Assembly: GCF_002812985.1 (NCBI RefSeq)
Contig: NZ_PGCP01000004.1
Location: forward strand, 62,001-126,000
DNA: 64,000 nt
Source: Aeromonas lusitana
GTDB taxonomy: Bacteria; Pseudomonadota; Gammaproteobacteria; Enterobacterales; Aeromonadaceae
Direction: 5' to 3'
Positions 17,755 to 28,309 of the stretch are shown in pieces. A program made the translations under genes and the position numbers. Positions within the stretch are counted from its first letter, which is position 1. Every line of letters starts with the position of its first letter. The notes beneath the pieces were generated by a model. It saw only the letters and a list, made by a program, of their open reading frames with translations. It did no database searches and was not told where the DNA came from.

Positions 17755-18276
17755 ATGGCCAAGCGCAAGACTGTCTCCTCCCCCCAGACCCCGCCCCCGC
17801 AGCACAAGTACCCGTCAGCCGGCTTGCTGCGCCGCCTGGGAGCCCTGCTCTATGACTATCTGGTGGTCATCGCCCTGCTGATCATCGCGGGCTTCATCGG
17901 CATGGGAGTCGCTCACCTGCTGCTGGCCACCGGCATGGCGACCGTGCCGGAGGGCAAGGACGCGTCCTGGCTGCTGACCAGCCCGCTCTACAGCGCCTGG
18001 CTCGCCTTCATCATCTGCGGTTTCTACACCTGGTTCTGGACCCGCGCCGGCCAGACCATCGGTATGCGCGCCTGGCGCCTGCGTATCCAGAATGTCGATG
18101 GCAGCAATATCCGCATCACCCAGGCCCTGATCCGGCTCGGCACCGCCGCCTTCGGGCTCGGCAACCTGCTGTGCGTGTTCAACCGCGAGCGGCCGCGCGC
18201 CTTCCAGGACATCTGGGCAGAGTGCGAGGTGGTGGTGCTCGGCAAGCAAGAGAATCTGGAACAGCTGAGCAAGTGA
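17755..18276 (+). CDS. RDD-family membrane protein
   Basis: 173-residue integral membrane protein. After a charged, Pro-rich N-terminus (about 1-20) the RDD signature appears as GLLRRLGALLYDYLVVIALL, and the family Trp-Arg pair as MRAWRLRIQNVDG before the last segment. Three helices are predicted: about 30-50, 80-100 and 125-140. The ATG at 17755 follows an AT-rich leader; longer in-frame starts run into tRNA-Leu and are rejected. The function of most RDD proteins is unknown, although some relate to ion exchange. Confidence 0.85.
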   Translation: MAKRKTVSSPQTPPPQHKYPSAGLLRRLGALLYDYLVVIALLIIAGFIGMGVAHLLLATGMATVPEGKDASWLLTSPLYSAWLAFIICGFYTWFWTRAGQTIGMRAWRLRIQNVDGSNIRITQALIRLGTAAFGLGNLLCVFNRERPRAFQDIWAECEVVVLGKQENLEQLSK

Positions 18277-18295
18277 TACAGCACAGCGGAAAAAC

Positions 18296-18323
18296 AAAAA
18301 GGGCACCTCAGGGTGCCCTTTTT
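18296..18323. terminator. Bidirectional terminator between RDD gene and lptG
   Basis: Stem AAAAAGGGCACC/GGTGCCCTTTTT with a 4-nt loop. For lptG it lies beyond the remnant second 3' end. Confidence 0.85.
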
Positions 18324-18343
18324 GTATCCGAGTTCGGTGACGG

Positions 18344-18406
18344 CTATCGGCTCAGGATATAGAAGGAGATACCGCCGAACAGCAGGCTGGGCGCGATGGC
18401 CGCCAG
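18344..18406 (-). pseudogene. Remnant second copy of the lptG 3' end
   Basis: 18347-18406 matches 18453-18512 at 57 of 60 bases. On the minus strand it encodes the last residues of LptG up to FYILSR and then stops (TAG), two codons earlier than the intact gene, which ends SRKQ. It abuts the terminator; 46 bp of unrelated sequence separates the copies. Confidence 0.9.
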
Positions 18407-18443
18407 CATAAGATGGCACCACCGCATTCCCCTGCATCAACAA

Positions 18444-19514
18444 CTACTGTTTTCGGCTCAGGATATAGAAGGAGATACCACCGAACAGCAGGCTAGGCGC
18501 AATGGCCGCCAGGATGGGTGGTACCGAATAGACCAGACTGACCGGGCCGAACACCCGGTCGCTCACATAGACGGCGAAGCCGGTCATGATCCCCATCAGC
18601 ATCCGCGCCCCCATGCTCACCGAGCGCAGCGGACCGAAGATGAAGGAGGAGGCCAGCAGTATCATGGCCACCACAGAGAGCGGGGAGAGCAGCTTGCGCC
18701 ACATCTCCAGCTTGTAGCGGCCGGCATCCTGCTTGTTGGCGTCCAGATAGCCGATATAGTCCCGCAGCCCGGAGATGGGCAGGTTCTCGGGATCGATACT
18801 GACCACCCCGAGCTGCTTGGGCGTCAGCTCCGAGCTCCACGCCAGTTCGGCATGCTGCTCATCCAGAATCTGCTTGGGATCGTCGAAACGGGTGATGTGC
18901 ACCTGTTTGAGCAGCCAGTGGTGCTGCTCGAACACCCCTTCCTGCGCCTGGACCACGTCGATGAGATCGCGGGACGGGGTGAAGCGATACAGGGTGATCC
19001 CGGTCAGGGCGCCGTCGTTGCGCACCCCATTGATGTTGACGAAGTTGTTGCCATCCCGGGCCCAGACACCGTAGGCCGAGACGGTCAGCCGCCCTTCCGA
19101 CATGGCGCCCGCCTTGATGTCATCGGCCATCCGCTTGGCAGCGGGGGCCACGTACTCCCCCATCAGCCCCACCAGCAGCATCAGGGGGATGGCGGTCTTG
19201 AGGGCCGCCATGACGATACTTATCTTGGAGCGGCCAGACGCCTGCATCACCACCAGTTCAGAGGTGGTCGCCAGCTGGCCCAGACCGATGAGGCCACCGA
19301 GCAGGGCAGCCAGCGGGAAGAACAGTACCGCCTCTTTGGGCATGGAAAGCATCACGAAATAGAGCGCATTGAGCATGTCGTAGTTGCCTTCCCCCACCGC
19401 CTTGAGCTGCTCCACATACTTGATGAGCGCCGCCAGCCCGACCAGGGTCAGTTCACACAGCAGGATCGACATGAAGATGACCCGGCCGATATATCTATCG
19501 AGGATGCCAAACAT
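18444..19514 (-). CDS. lptG: LPS export ABC transporter permease LptG
   Basis: Inner-membrane permease that, with LptF and the LptB ATPase, extracts lipopolysaccharide and passes it to the LptC-A-D bridge. 356 residues, with three N-terminal and three C-terminal membrane helices around a periplasmic beta-jellyroll (about 130-265). The N-terminus MFGILDRYIGRVIFMSILL and the TSELVVMQASGRS coupling region are family-typical. It lies 25 bp after lptF. Its own 3' end is duplicated downstream. Confidence 0.96.
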   Translation of the reverse strand: MFGILDRYIGRVIFMSILLCELTLVGLAALIKYVEQLKAVGEGNYDMLNALYFVMLSMPKEAVLFFPLAALLGGLIGLGQLATTSELVVMQASGRSKISIVMAALKTAIPLMLLVGLMGEYVAPAAKRMADDIKAGAMSEGRLTVSAYGVWARDGNNFVNINGVRNDGALTGITLYRFTPSRDLIDVVQAQEGVFEQHHWLLKQVHITRFDDPKQILDEQHAELAWSSELTPKQLGVVSIDPENLPISGLRDYIGYLDANKQDAGRYKLEMWRKLLSPLSVVAMILLASSFIFGPLRSVSMGARMLMGIMTGFAVYVSDRVFGPVSLVYSVPPILAAIAPSLLFGGISFYILSRKQ

Positions 19515-19539
19515 CAGCAGAAATTCCTATGTTGCAGCA

Positions 19540-20652
19540 TCATGCTGATTTTCTTTTGAAAAAGTGGCCCTTCACCCCGTTCCACCAGCTGGTGCCCTGC
19601 AGGTTCAAGGGCAGGCCGATGAACAGCAGATAGGCCAGGGGGACCAGGAACATGCCTGGCCAATGGGGCAGGCGGCCACTGTCGATGGCCGAACGGGCGG
19701 CACTGAGCAGCAGGAAATAGGAAAGATAGAGCAAGATGGCCGGCAGCAGCTTGGCGTAACGCCCCTGACGCGGGTTGACCCGGGCCAGGGGCACCACCAG
19801 GAAGGTAAGCACCAGGATGGAGAGCGGCAGCGACAGACGCCACTGCAACTCGGCCATCAGCTGGTTGTCCTGGGTGCCGAGCAGGGCCATGGTCGGCTTG
19901 GCGGCCGCCTTGCGGTTGGATCGCTCCATCTCCTGCTGGCGGATCACCAGGCTGTACTCGCTAAAATCAGACACTTGGAACTGCTTGCCGGTGAACTCGC
20001 CCTCGTAGCGGGAGCCGTCGATCAGGGTCAGCCACTGCAGGCCATTGCTGTCGGCGGTCACATGACCTTCGCTCGCCACCACCACCGAGGGCGGCGACGT
20101 GCCTTCGGCCCGCTGCAGCACGAAGATCTTCTGCAACTCGGAGCCCTTGTCGTTCAGATCCTGGATGTAGGCGACCAGTCGGCCCTTGTCGAGCTCCATG
20201 AAGCGGCCCGCCTGCAGGAAGGAGATACCGGGATCGGCCTTGAACTCGTCGATCACCTGATACTCACGTTCCTTGGCCTGGGGGGCGACCCAGCCGGTGT
20301 TGAACGCCGCCACCACCGCCGTGAACAGAGCGAGCAGCATGGCGCTGCGCATCACGAAGCGGTGACTGAAACCCACGGCGTGCATCACCGTCATCTCGCT
20401 TTCTGCATACAGGCGACCATGAGCAAACAAAATGGCTAAAAACAGACTGATAGGCAGCATCAACAGCGCCATGTTGGGCAGGTTGAGCAGCAAGAGGGTG
20501 GAGACCAGGCGCGTCGGCACCTCGCCATCGGCAGCATCGCCGATGATCTGGATAAATTGCTGGCTGACGAAGATAAGCAGCAGTACGAATAACACCGCCA
20601 GCTGGGTTTTCAGGGTTTCCCTGAACAAATATCGGAAAACGATCACAGTCAT
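19540..20652 (-). CDS. lptF: LPS export ABC transporter permease LptF
   Basis: Partner permease of LptG. 370 residues from the ATG at 20652; a TTG two codons upstream is possible but less likely. Membrane helices at both ends flank the periplasmic domain (about 125-255, including EGHVTADSNGLQWLTL). The ESEMTVMHAVGFSHR cytoplasmic segment contacts LptB in this family. lptFG is divergent from pepA, a gene order widely conserved in gammaproteobacteria. Confidence 0.96.
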   Translation of the reverse strand: MTVIVFRYLFRETLKTQLAVLFVLLLIFVSQQFIQIIGDAADGEVPTRLVSTLLLLNLPNMALLMLPISLFLAILFAHGRLYAESEMTVMHAVGFSHRFVMRSAMLLALFTAVVAAFNTGWVAPQAKEREYQVIDEFKADPGISFLQAGRFMELDKGRLVAYIQDLNDKGSELQKIFVLQRAEGTSPPSVVVASEGHVTADSNGLQWLTLIDGSRYEGEFTGKQFQVSDFSEYSLVIRQQEMERSNRKAAAKPTMALLGTQDNQLMAELQWRLSLPLSILVLTFLVVPLARVNPRQGRYAKLLPAILLYLSYFLLLSAARSAIDSGRLPHWPGMFLVPLAYLLFIGLPLNLQGTSWWNGVKGHFFKRKSA

Positions 20653-20824
20653 TCCCAAGTAAACTTGTGTTTTTAGTCGAATGCCTGAAAAATAGGGCCC
20701 TATATTGGATTTTTACCAGTTTGAACTGCGGAGCCTGTGGCTGTTCGCTCCGCCTCTGATACCCCAACAAGCACCGCATTATTCAATAAAAGGTGCCTTT
20801 TGTCTTTAGGATGTAGGAGATTCC

Positions 20825-22336
20825 ATGGAGTTCAGTGTAAAGAGTGGCAGTCCTGAGAAGCAACGCAGTGCCTGCGTCGTGGTCGGCGTGTTTGAACCCC
20901 GTCGCCTCTCTCCGGTCGCCGAACAGCTGGACAAGATCAGCGACGGCTACCTCAGCTCGCTGCTGCGCCGCGGCGATCTGGAAGGCAAACCAGGCCAGAT
21001 GCTGTTGCTGCATCAAGTACCGGGCGTGCTCAGCGAGCGCGTACTGCTGGTCGGTTGCGGCAAGGAGCGGGAACTCGACGAACGCCAGTACAAGCAGATC
21101 ATCAACAAGACCATCACCACCCTGAACGAGACCGGGTCCATGGAAGCCGTCTGCTTCCTGACCGAGCTGCACGTCAAGGGCCGGGATACCTACTGGAAGG
21201 TACGCCAGGCGGTGGAAACCACCAAGGCGGGCCTCTACAGCTTCGATCAGTTCAAGACCAACAAGGCCGAGCCGCGTCGTCCCCTGCGCAAGCTGGTGTT
21301 CAACGTGCCGACCCGTCGGGAACTGACCATAGGCGAGCGCGCCATCACCCACGGCCTGGCCGTGGCGAAAGGGGTGCGCATCTGCCGCGACGTGGCGAAT
21401 ATGCCGCCCAACGTCTGCAACCCGGCTTACCTGGCCTCCCAGGCCCGTCGTCTGGCGGATGCCTACGACAACATCAGCACCAAGGTGATCGGTGAGCAGG
21501 AGATGGCCGAGCTCGGCATGAACTCCTACCTGGCGGTGGCCCGCGGCTCCGAGAATGAGGCCATGATGGCCATCATAGAGTACAAGGGCAACGGCGATGC
21601 CAAGCCCATCGTACTGGTGGGCAAGGGGCTGACCTTCGACTCCGGCGGCATCTCCATCAAGCCGGCCGAAGGCATGGACGAGATGAAGTACGACATGGGT
21701 GGCGCCGCCTCCGTGCTCGGCACCATGCACGCCCTGGCCCAGTTGCAGCTGCCCATCAACGTCATCGGTGTGCTGGCGGGTTGCGAGAACATGCCGGGTG
21801 GCAACGCTTATCGCCCCGGTGACATCCTCACTACCATGTCCGGCCAGACCGTCGAGGTACTCAACACAGACGCGGAAGGTCGCCTGGTGCTGTGCGATGC
21901 CCTCACCTACGTGGACCGTTACGATCCCGAGACCGTGATCGATGTGGCGACCCTGACCGGCGCCTGCATCATAGCCCTGGGACACCACACCTCGGGCCTG
22001 CTGGCGAACCACAACCCGCTGGCCCACGAGCTGCTGAACGCCTCCGAGCAGGCCGGCGATCGCGCCTGGCGTCTGCCCCTGTTCGACGAGTACCAGGAGC
22101 AGCTGGAGAGCCCGTTCGCCGACATGACCAACCTCGGCGGTCGTCCGGCCGGCACCATCACGGCCGCCGCCTTCCTGTCGCGCTTCACCAAGAAGTACAA
22201 CTGGGCGCACCTGGATATCGCGGGTACCGCCTGGAAGAGCGGCAAGGACAAGGGCTCCACCGGCCGTCCGGTGCCGCTCCTCACCCAGTTCCTGCTGAAC
22301 CGGGCCGGCGTGGCAGATGTCGAGGACAAGGAATAA
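20825..22336 (+). CDS. pepA: Leucyl aminopeptidase (PepA)
   Basis: 503-residue M17 zinc/manganese aminopeptidase, cytosolic and hexameric. The catalytic block [20 protein letters not shown] and the NTDAEGRL signature are intact. E. coli PepA also binds DNA as an accessory factor in Xer recombination and as a carAB regulator, so a second role is possible. A purine-rich AGGAG site precedes the ATG. It heads the conserved pepA-holC-valS order and diverges from lptF across 172 bp. Confidence 0.97.
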   Translation: MEFSVKSGSPEKQRSACVVVGVFEPRRLSPVAEQLDKISDGYLSSLLRRGDLEGKPGQMLLLHQVPGVLSERVLLVGCGKERELDERQYKQIINKTITTLNETGSMEAVCFLTELHVKGRDTYWKVRQAVETTKAGLYSFDQFKTNKAEPRRPLRKLVFNVPTRRELTIGERAITHGLAVAKGVRICRDVANMPPNVCNPAYLASQARRLADAYDNISTKVIGEQEMAELGMNSYLAVARGSENEAMMAIIEYKGNGDAKPIVLVGKGLTFDSGGISIKPAEGMDEMKYDMGGAASVLGTMHALAQLQLPINVIGVLAGCENMPGGNAYRPGDILTTMSGQTVEVLNTDAEGRLVLCDALTYVDRYDPETVIDVATLTGACIIALGHHTSGLLANHNPLAHELLNASEQAGDRAWRLPLFDEYQEQLESPFADMTNLGGRPAGTITAAAFLSRFTKKYNWAHLDIAGTAWKSGKDKGSTGRPVPLLTQFLLNRAGVADVEDKE

Positions 22337-22371
22337 GCCTTCTCTTCTATGCCCGTCAGGAGAGTGGTATC

Positions 22372-22399
22372 ACAAGGAAGAGGCTCGCCTCTTCCTTGT
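22372..22399 (+). terminator. Hairpin after pepA
   Basis: Perfect 12-bp stem ACAAGGAAGAGG/CCTCTTCCTTGT with a 4-nt loop, followed by TTTCATT. Likely partial terminator before holC. Confidence 0.7.
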
Positions 22400-22479
22400 T
22401 TCATTGAGACATCCGGGGGATCGCGACTAGCGCGATACTCTCAAGAATCCGTTGATCATCTGTCATTCGGGTTGCCAAC

Positions 22480-22505
22480 AAGGTAGATAGCAGCATATCT
22501 ACCTT
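22480..22505. repeat. Inverted repeat (AAGGTAGATA/TATCTACCTT)
   Basis: Perfect 10-bp arms around a 6-nt loop, extendable by CC/GG and GTT/AAC with small bulges. It lies 82 bp before holC, with no U-run. It could be an operator or leader structure for holC-valS. Confidence 0.6.
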
Positions 22506-22586
22506 GGTAACGACCTCGCGGCCAGATGATGAACTGGTTCCCAGGCGGCCAATCGCAATCCGTCACAACCAAACGGGACTGACCTG

Positions 22587-23039
22587 ATGAGCCAAGTGAC
22601 CTTTTACCTGATGTCCGAGCAGGATGACGAGCGCGGCCGCGCCTGTGAGCGCCTCGCCTGTCAGCTGGCAGCCGACAGCTGGAGTTCGGGCCATCTCTAT
22701 CTGTACTGCGCCGATGAGGCCCAGGCGCTGCGCCTCGACGAGCTGCTGTGGCAACTGCCAGCGGATCGTTTCGTGCCGCACCAGTTGCAGGGGGAAACCG
22801 GCCAGGCGCCGGTGGAGATAGGCCATCAGCCACCGAAGCGGCGTTACGCCCGCCTCATCAATCTGACCGAGCAGACACCTTTGTTTGCAGGACACTTCGC
22901 TCAAGTGGTAGATTTTGTCCCCACTGACGAAACGCAAAAGCAGCAAGCCCGCGAGCGCTACAAGCACTATCGCCAGGCAGGCCATGCCCTCGAGATGAGG
23001 GATCAGCCCGCTGCCGCACCGGATCCGGCGCAGCCCTGA
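22587..23039 (+). CDS. holC: DNA polymerase III chi subunit
   Basis: 150-residue HolC: links the clamp loader (through psi) to single-stranded DNA-binding protein. The N-terminal [28 protein letters not shown] and RFVPHQL blocks match the family. The acidic/Pro C-terminal tail after residue 135 is not conserved. It stands between pepA and valS as in E. coli and Vibrio, 62 bp before valS. Confidence 0.92.
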   Translation: MSQVTFYLMSEQDDERGRACERLACQLAADSWSSGHLYLYCADEAQALRLDELLWQLPADRFVPHQLQGETGQAPVEIGHQPPKRRYARLINLTEQTPLFAGHFAQVVDFVPTDETQKQQARERYKHYRQAGHALEMRDQPAAAPDPAQP

Positions 23040-23101
23040 CGGCCGCCCCCGCAGATCCCGAATCCATTTACACCAGCATCCATCCAGAATACGGCGAGAC
23101 C

Positions 23102-25954
23102 ATGGAAAAGACCTTTAATCACAACGCCATCGAACAGGCGCTCTATCAGCACTGGGAATCCCAGGGTTACTTCAAGCCCCACGGTGACACCAGCAAAGAC
23201 TCCTTCTGCATCATGATCCCGCCGCCGAACGTCACCGGCAGCCTGCACATGGGTCACGCCTTCCAGCAGACCCTGATGGACACCCTGATCCGCTACAACC
23301 GCATGCAGGGCAAGAACACCCTGTGGCAGGCGGGCTGTGACCACGCCGGCATCGCCACCCAGATGGTGGTGGAGCGCAAGATCGCCGCCGAAGAGGGCAA
23401 GACCCGTCACGACTACGGTCGCGACGCCTTCATCGACAAGATCTGGCAGTGGAAGGAAGAGTCCGGCGGCACCATCACCCGTCAGATGCGCCGTCTCGGT
23501 GACTCTGTGGATTGGGAGCGCGAGCGCTTCACCATGGATGAGGGTCTGTCTGAAGCCGTGCAGGAAGTGTTCGTGCGCCTGTACGAAGATGGCCTGATGT
23601 ACCGTGGCAAGCGTCTGGTGAACTGGGATCCCAAGCTCAACACCGCCATCTCCGATCTGGAAGTGGAAAACCGCGAGATCAAGGGCCACATGTGGCACCT
23701 GCGCTACCCGCTGGCGAACGGTGCCAAGACCGCCGAGGGACAGGATCACCTGATCGTCGCCACCACCCGCCCGGAGACCATGCTGGGTGACACCGCCGTC
23801 GCCGTGAACCCGGAAGATCCACGCTATAAAGCCCTGATCGGCCAGCACATCCTGCTGCCGCTGACCAACCGTCTGATCCCCATCGTCGCCGACGAGCACG
23901 CCGACATGGAGAAGGGCACCGGCTGCGTGAAGATCACCCCGGCCCACGACTTCAACGATAACGAAGTGGGCAAGCGCCACAACCTGCCGATGATCAACAT
24001 CTTCACCCTGGACGCCCACGTGCGTGCCGAGGCCGAAGTGGTCGACACCAACGGCAACCCGAGCACCGCCTACGATGCGGCCCTGCCGAGCGAATTCGCG
24101 GGTCTCGAGCGCTTCGCCGCCCGCAAGGCCATCCTGGCCAAGCTGGACGAGCTGGGCCTCTTGGCCGAAACCAAGGATCACGTGCTGCAACAGCCCTACG
24201 GCGATCGTGGCGGCGTGCCCATCGAGCCCATGCTGACCGACCAGTGGTACGTGCGCGTGGCCCCCATGGCCAAGACCGCCATTGAGGCGGTGGAAGATGG
24301 CCGTATCCAGTTCGTGCCCAAGCAATACGAGAACATGTACTTCTCCTGGATGCGCGACATTCAGGACTGGTGTGTCTCCCGTCAGCTGTGGTGGGGTCAC
24401 CGTATCCCGGCCTGGTATGACGAGGCCGGCAAGGTCTACGTCGGTCGCGACGAGGCCGAGGTGCGCGCCAAGCACAATATTCCGTCCGTGACCGTGCTGC
24501 GTCAGGACGAAGACGTGCTGGACACCTGGTTCAGCTCTGCCCTGTGGACCTTCTCCACCCTGGGCTGGCCGAACAACACAGAGGCGCTCAAGACCTTCCA
24601 CCCCACCGACGTGCTGATGAGCGGCTTCGACATCATCTTCTTCTGGATTGCCCGGATGATCATGATGACCATGCACTTCATCAAGGACGAGGATGGCACC
24701 CCGCAGGTACCGTTCAAGACCGTCTACATCACAGGCCTGATCCGGGATGAAGAGGGCCAGAAGATGTCCAAGTCCAAGGGCAACGTGCTGGACCCGCTCG
24801 ACATGATCGACGGCATCTCCCTGCCGGATCTGCTGGAGAAGCGCACCGGCAACATGATGCAGCCGCAGATGGCCGAGAAGATCGGCAAGCGTACCGCCAA
24901 GCAGTTCCCGGAAGGGATCGAGGCCCACGGCACCGACGCCCTGCGCTTCACCCTGGCGGCGCTGGCTTCGACCGGTCGTGACATCAACTGGGACATGAAG
25001 CGCCTGGATGGCTACAACAACTTCTGCAACAAGCTGTGGAACGCCTCCCGCTACGTGCTGATGAACACCGAGGAGCAGGATTGTGGCCTCAATGGCGGCG
25101 AGATGCAGTTCAGCCTAGCGGATCGCTGGATCCAGTCCCAGCTGCAGGTTGCCATCCGTGATTTTCGCACCGCCCTCGACACCTACCGCTTCGACATGGC
25201 CGCCGGCATCCTGTACGAATTTATCTGGAACCAGTTCTGTGACTGGTATCTGGAGCTGACCAAGCCGGTGCTGGGCAAGGGTTCTGAAGCCGAACAGCGC
25301 GCCACCCGTCACACCCTGGTGAACGTGCTGGAAACCCTGCTGCGCCTGGCGCATCCCATCATTCCGTTCATCACAGAGACCATCTGGAAGTCGGTGGCCC
25401 CGCTGGCCGGCGTGCACGCCGATACCATCATGCTGCAAGCCTTCCCGGAGTTCGACGGCGCCAAGCTGGACGAGACCGCCATGGCGGATCAGGAGTGGGT
25501 GAAGGAGTTCATCGTCGGCATCCGCAACATCCGCGCCGAGATGAACGTGGCGCCGAGCGTGGGCCTGAACGTGCTGCTCAAATGCGACGCCAAGGACGCC
25601 ACTCGCGCCCGGGACAACGAGGCCTTCCTCAAGTCACTGGCCCGTCTGGAGTCCATCCGTGTGTTGGCGGACGGTGAAACCGCCCCCCTGTCGGTCAAAA
25701 AATTGATCGGCGCTACCGAGCTGATGATCCCCATGGCGGGTCTCATCGACAAGGAGGCCGAGCTGGCCCGTCTGGCGAAAGAGCTCGCCAAGCTCACCGG
25801 CGAGTGCGCCCGCATCGAAGGCAAGCTCGGCAATGAGGCCTTCGTGGCCAAGGCGCCGGATGCGGTCATCGCCAAGGAGCGCGAGAAGCTGGAAGACTAC
25901 CGTCTCCAGCTGGTCAAGCTGGAAGCCCAGCAGGCCGAGATCGCCGCCCTGTAA
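23102..25954 (+). CDS. valS: Valyl-tRNA synthetase
   Basis: 950-residue class I aminoacyl-tRNA synthetase that charges tRNA-Val. The HIGH motif appears as HMGH in [14 protein letters not shown] (about residue 43), the editing (CP1) domain spans about 195-330 with [10 protein letters not shown], and the KMSKSKGN loop lies near 555. The C-terminal coiled-coil arm is clear from about residue 885 ([15 protein letters not shown]). Length is as in E. coli (951). Confidence 0.98.
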   Translation: MEKTFNHNAIEQALYQHWESQGYFKPHGDTSKDSFCIMIPPPNVTGSLHMGHAFQQTLMDTLIRYNRMQGKNTLWQAGCDHAGIATQMVVERKIAAEEGKTRHDYGRDAFIDKIWQWKEESGGTITRQMRRLGDSVDWERERFTMDEGLSEAVQEVFVRLYEDGLMYRGKRLVNWDPKLNTAISDLEVENREIKGHMWHLRYPLANGAKTAEGQDHLIVATTRPETMLGDTAVAVNPEDPRYKALIGQHILLPLTNRLIPIVADEHADMEKGTGCVKITPAHDFNDNEVGKRHNLPMINIFTLDAHVRAEAEVVDTNGNPSTAYDAALPSEFAGLERFAARKAILAKLDELGLLAETKDHVLQQPYGDRGGVPIEPMLTDQWYVRVAPMAKTAIEAVEDGRIQFVPKQYENMYFSWMRDIQDWCVSRQLWWGHRIPAWYDEAGKVYVGRDEAEVRAKHNIPSVTVLRQDEDVLDTWFSSALWTFSTLGWPNNTEALKTFHPTDVLMSGFDIIFFWIARMIMMTMHFIKDEDGTPQVPFKTVYITGLIRDEEGQKMSKSKGNVLDPLDMIDGISLPDLLEKRTGNMMQPQMAEKIGKRTAKQFPEGIEAHGTDALRFTLAALASTGRDINWDMKRLDGYNNFCNKLWNASRYVLMNTEEQDCGLNGGEMQFSLADRWIQSQLQVAIRDFRTALDTYRFDMAAGILYEFIWNQFCDWYLELTKPVLGKGSEAEQRATRHTLVNVLETLLRLAHPIIPFITETIWKSVAPLAGVHADTIMLQAFPEFDGAKLDETAMADQEWVKEFIVGIRNIRAEMNVAPSVGLNVLLKCDAKDATRARDNEAFLKSLARLESIRVLADGETAPLSVKKLIGATELMIPMAGLIDKEAELARLAKELAKLTGECARIEGKLGNEAFVAKAPDAVIAKEREKLEDYRLQLVKLEAQQAEIAAL

Positions 25955-25970
25955 GCGAGCCTTGCTCACC

Positions 25971-26001
25971 AAAAAGCCCCCGCCTAGCGGGGGCTTTTTA
26001 T
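25971..26001. terminator. Terminator after valS
   Basis: Stem AAAAAGCCCCCGC/GCGGGGGCTTTTT with a 3-nt loop, 16 bp after the stop. Confidence 0.9.
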
Positions 26002-26184
26002 TTTTCGGCCCCCATGAAATGGCCCTTGCCGAGGGCAGACGACTCGCCTTCCGGGCGCCAGCGGTGCGTTTTCCGGCCAAGAAATTGAAAAATTCACGAA
26101 CCAAATCACCCGCTTTCACAAGCGCATCGTCTGCAAATTCATTACACTGCCAGCGATCTTTTCTATTTGGAGTGCTGTCGCAGT

Positions 26185-27477
26185 ATGGAAATATTGATCC
26201 TGCTTGGATTGATCTTGCTCAATGGCGTGTTCGCCATGTCGGAAATTGCCATCGTCACCGCCCGCAAGGCTCGCCTCAGCAAGATGGCGAGTGAAGGGAG
26301 CCGCTCCGCCGCCATTGCGCTCAAGCTGGGCGAGAATCCGACCCATTTCCTCTCTGCCGTCCAGATCGGTATCACCAGCATAGGCCTGCTCAACGGTATC
26401 TACGGCGAATCCCTGCTGGCCCAGCCGTTCGCACTCTGGTTGCAGGAGTGGGGGCTCTCCCCCAAGAGCAGCAGCCTGATCGCCACCGTCATCGTGGTGG
26501 TGCTGGTGACCTATCTCTCCATCGTCGTCGGTGAACTGGTACCCAAGCGCCTCGGTCAGCTCAACGCCGAGCGCATCGCCTGCCTGGTGGCCCGCCCCAT
26601 GCTGTGGCTGGCGACCCTGACCCGCCCCTTCGTCTGGCTGCTCTCTGCCTCCACCCATGCCAGCCTGCGCCTGCTGCGGGTCGATCAGAACAACAGCAAC
26701 AACGTCACCCAGGAGGAGATCCACGCCATGCTGGTGGAGGGCTCCGAGGCCGGCATCATCGAGGACCACGAGCACACTATGCTGCGCAACGTGTTCCGCC
26801 TCGACGAACGCAGCCTGGCCTCCCTCATGGTGCCCCGCAGCGACATTCGCTACATCGACCTCTCCCTGCCGCTGGAGGTGAACCTGCAGCGCCTGGTGGA
26901 GTATCGCCACGGCTTCTTCCCGGTCTGTGACGGCAGCCTGTCGGATCTGGTGGGCATCCTCAACGTCAGCCGGGTGCTGCACGCCTACATCAAGGGGGAG
27001 CCCATCGACCTGGCTGCCCTGACTCAGGATGGCAGCCTGCTGCCGGAGACCCTCAACGGTCTGGAGCTGCTCAATCACTTCCGCACCCACTCGGAGCACA
27101 TGGTGCTGGTGGTGGACGAATATGGCGAGTTGCAGGGACTGGTCACCCAGCAGGATCTGCTGGAGACACTGGCCGGTGACTTCCAGCAGGAGGGCGCCGA
27201 GGACAACTGGGCCTTCCAGCGCGCCGATGGCAGCTGGCTGCTCGATGGCCTGATCCCGCTACCCGAATTGAAGGACTGTCTGGAGCTGGTACGGCTGCCG
27301 GAAGAAGAAAAACATCACTATCACACCCTCGGAGGGCTTATCATGCTGCTCCTTGGCCGCCTGCCCCAGACCGGAGACATAGTCACCCTGGAACAGTGGC
27401 AACTGGAAATAGTGGATATGGACGGCCTGCGCATCGACAAGGTGCTTGCCATGCCTTTGACCGACCAACCCAGCTAA
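26185..27477 (+). CDS. CNNM/CorC-type membrane protein (hemolysin family)
   Basis: 430-residue inner-membrane protein. A DUF21/CNNM transmembrane domain (about 1-190, with SEIAIVTARKARL and VGELVPKRLGQL) is followed by a CBS-domain pair (about 205-330, MVPRSDIRYID and VVDEYGELQGLVTQQDLLE) and a C-terminal CorC/HlyC domain (about 340-425). Relatives act in magnesium or cobalt efflux; the hemolysin label is historical. The ATG at 26185 is chosen because the upstream TTG start adds only six residues before the first helix. It lies 18 bp before the DedA gene, probably one operon. Confidence 0.85.
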   Translation: MEILILLGLILLNGVFAMSEIAIVTARKARLSKMASEGSRSAAIALKLGENPTHFLSAVQIGITSIGLLNGIYGESLLAQPFALWLQEWGLSPKSSSLIATVIVVVLVTYLSIVVGELVPKRLGQLNAERIACLVARPMLWLATLTRPFVWLLSASTHASLRLLRVDQNNSNNVTQEEIHAMLVEGSEAGIIEDHEHTMLRNVFRLDERSLASLMVPRSDIRYIDLSLPLEVNLQRLVEYRHGFFPVCDGSLSDLVGILNVSRVLHAYIKGEPIDLAALTQDGSLLPETLNGLELLNHFRTHSEHMVLVVDEYGELQGLVTQQDLLETLAGDFQQEGAEDNWAFQRADGSWLLDGLIPLPELKDCLELVRLPEEEKHHYHTLGGLIMLLLGRLPQTGDIVTLEQWQLEIVDMDGLRIDKVLAMPLTDQPS

Positions 27478-27495
27478 CCTGCGGAGTTTGCTTGT

Positions 27496-28161
27496 ATGGA
27501 GCAGTTTTACCACCTGGCTCACGCCTTCATTAATCAGGATCTGGCGGCACTGTCCGATCCCAAGATGGTCTTCATGGTCTATGTCGTCCTGCTGACCTTC
27601 CTGGTGCTGGAGAATGGCTTCATTCCGACCGCCTTCCTGCCAGGGGATACCCTGCTGATCCTGACCGGCGTGCTCATCTATCAGGGGGTACTGCCGCTGG
27701 CGGTGGTGCCGCTGCTGATCGTGGCCACCTTCGTCGGCACCTGGCTCGGCTACATGCAGGGGCGCTTCCTCGGCCACACCCAGATGTACCACAGGCTGAT
27801 GTCCCACCTGGATGACAAGCACAAGGAGAAGGTCTACTACCTGCTCAACAAGTACGGCATCATCACCCTCATCACAGCCCGCTACATCGCCTTCGTGCGC
27901 ACCGCCTACCCCTATATCGTCGGTGCCAGCGAGATCCCCCAGGGTCGCTTCCTCATCGTCAACCTGGTCAGCTCCATCATGTGGATCTGCCCCCTGGTCG
28001 GCCTGGGTTACTACCTGAGCCACACCAAGCTGGCCGCACAGTATGAGTCCCAATTCCTCAGCATCATCCTCTGCCTGCCGCTGGTGCTGCTGGTCGGCGG
28101 CCTGATCGCCTTGCTCTGGCGCTGGCTGAGCAAGCGCAAGGCCACCGCCACCAAGGAGTGA
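27496..28161 (+). CDS. DedA-family membrane protein
   Basis: 221-residue DedA/SNARE-associated protein. Family motifs are present: a hydrophobic N-terminal region with ENGFIPTAFLPGDTLLILTG, the GTWLGYMQGRFLG re-entrant segment, and RYIAFVRTAYPYIVGASEIPQGRF with the conserved arginines. DedA proteins are implicated in membrane lipid carrier recycling (undecaprenyl phosphate for some) and proton homeostasis. It follows the CNNM gene by 18 bp and is closed by a terminator. Confidence 0.9.
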   Translation: MEQFYHLAHAFINQDLAALSDPKMVFMVYVVLLTFLVLENGFIPTAFLPGDTLLILTGVLIYQGVLPLAVVPLLIVATFVGTWLGYMQGRFLGHTQMYHRLMSHLDDKHKEKVYYLLNKYGIITLITARYIAFVRTAYPYIVGASEIPQGRFLIVNLVSSIMWICPLVGLGYYLSHTKLAAQYESQFLSIILCLPLVLLVGGLIALLWRWLSKRKATATKE

Positions 28162-28183
28162 TCTCCTGAGTGAGGCAAAAAAC

Positions 28184-28211
28184 AGGGTCGCCGGCAGGCG
28201 GCCCTTTTTTA
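28184..28211 (+). terminator. Terminator after the DedA gene
   Basis: Nine-pair stem AGGGTCGCC/GGCGGCCCT (one G-U pair) with a GGCA loop and a following T-run. Confidence 0.8.
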
Positions 28212-28309
28212 TGGAAAATAATCTCGAATTCCCCTCTGGTGCTCTTGTAAAACGGGGGCAAAAATGAGTGAATCTAGCGCCTTTTTTCGCTGTGGATGGA
28301 GTCGGTAGT

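Noticed and set aside
17461..17755. Extended N-terminus of the RDD protein through tRNA-Leu
   Set aside because: The frame translates tRNA sequence; the ATG at 17755 gives the family N-terminus.
20783..22210. 475-codon open frame opposite pepA
   Set aside because: Mirror of the high-GC pepA codons; His/Gly-rich composition, no ribosome site and a conserved gene on the other strand.
23003..24928. 641-codon open frame opposite valS
   Set aside because: Antisense shadow of valS with the same His/Gly/Val bias; no recognisable domain.
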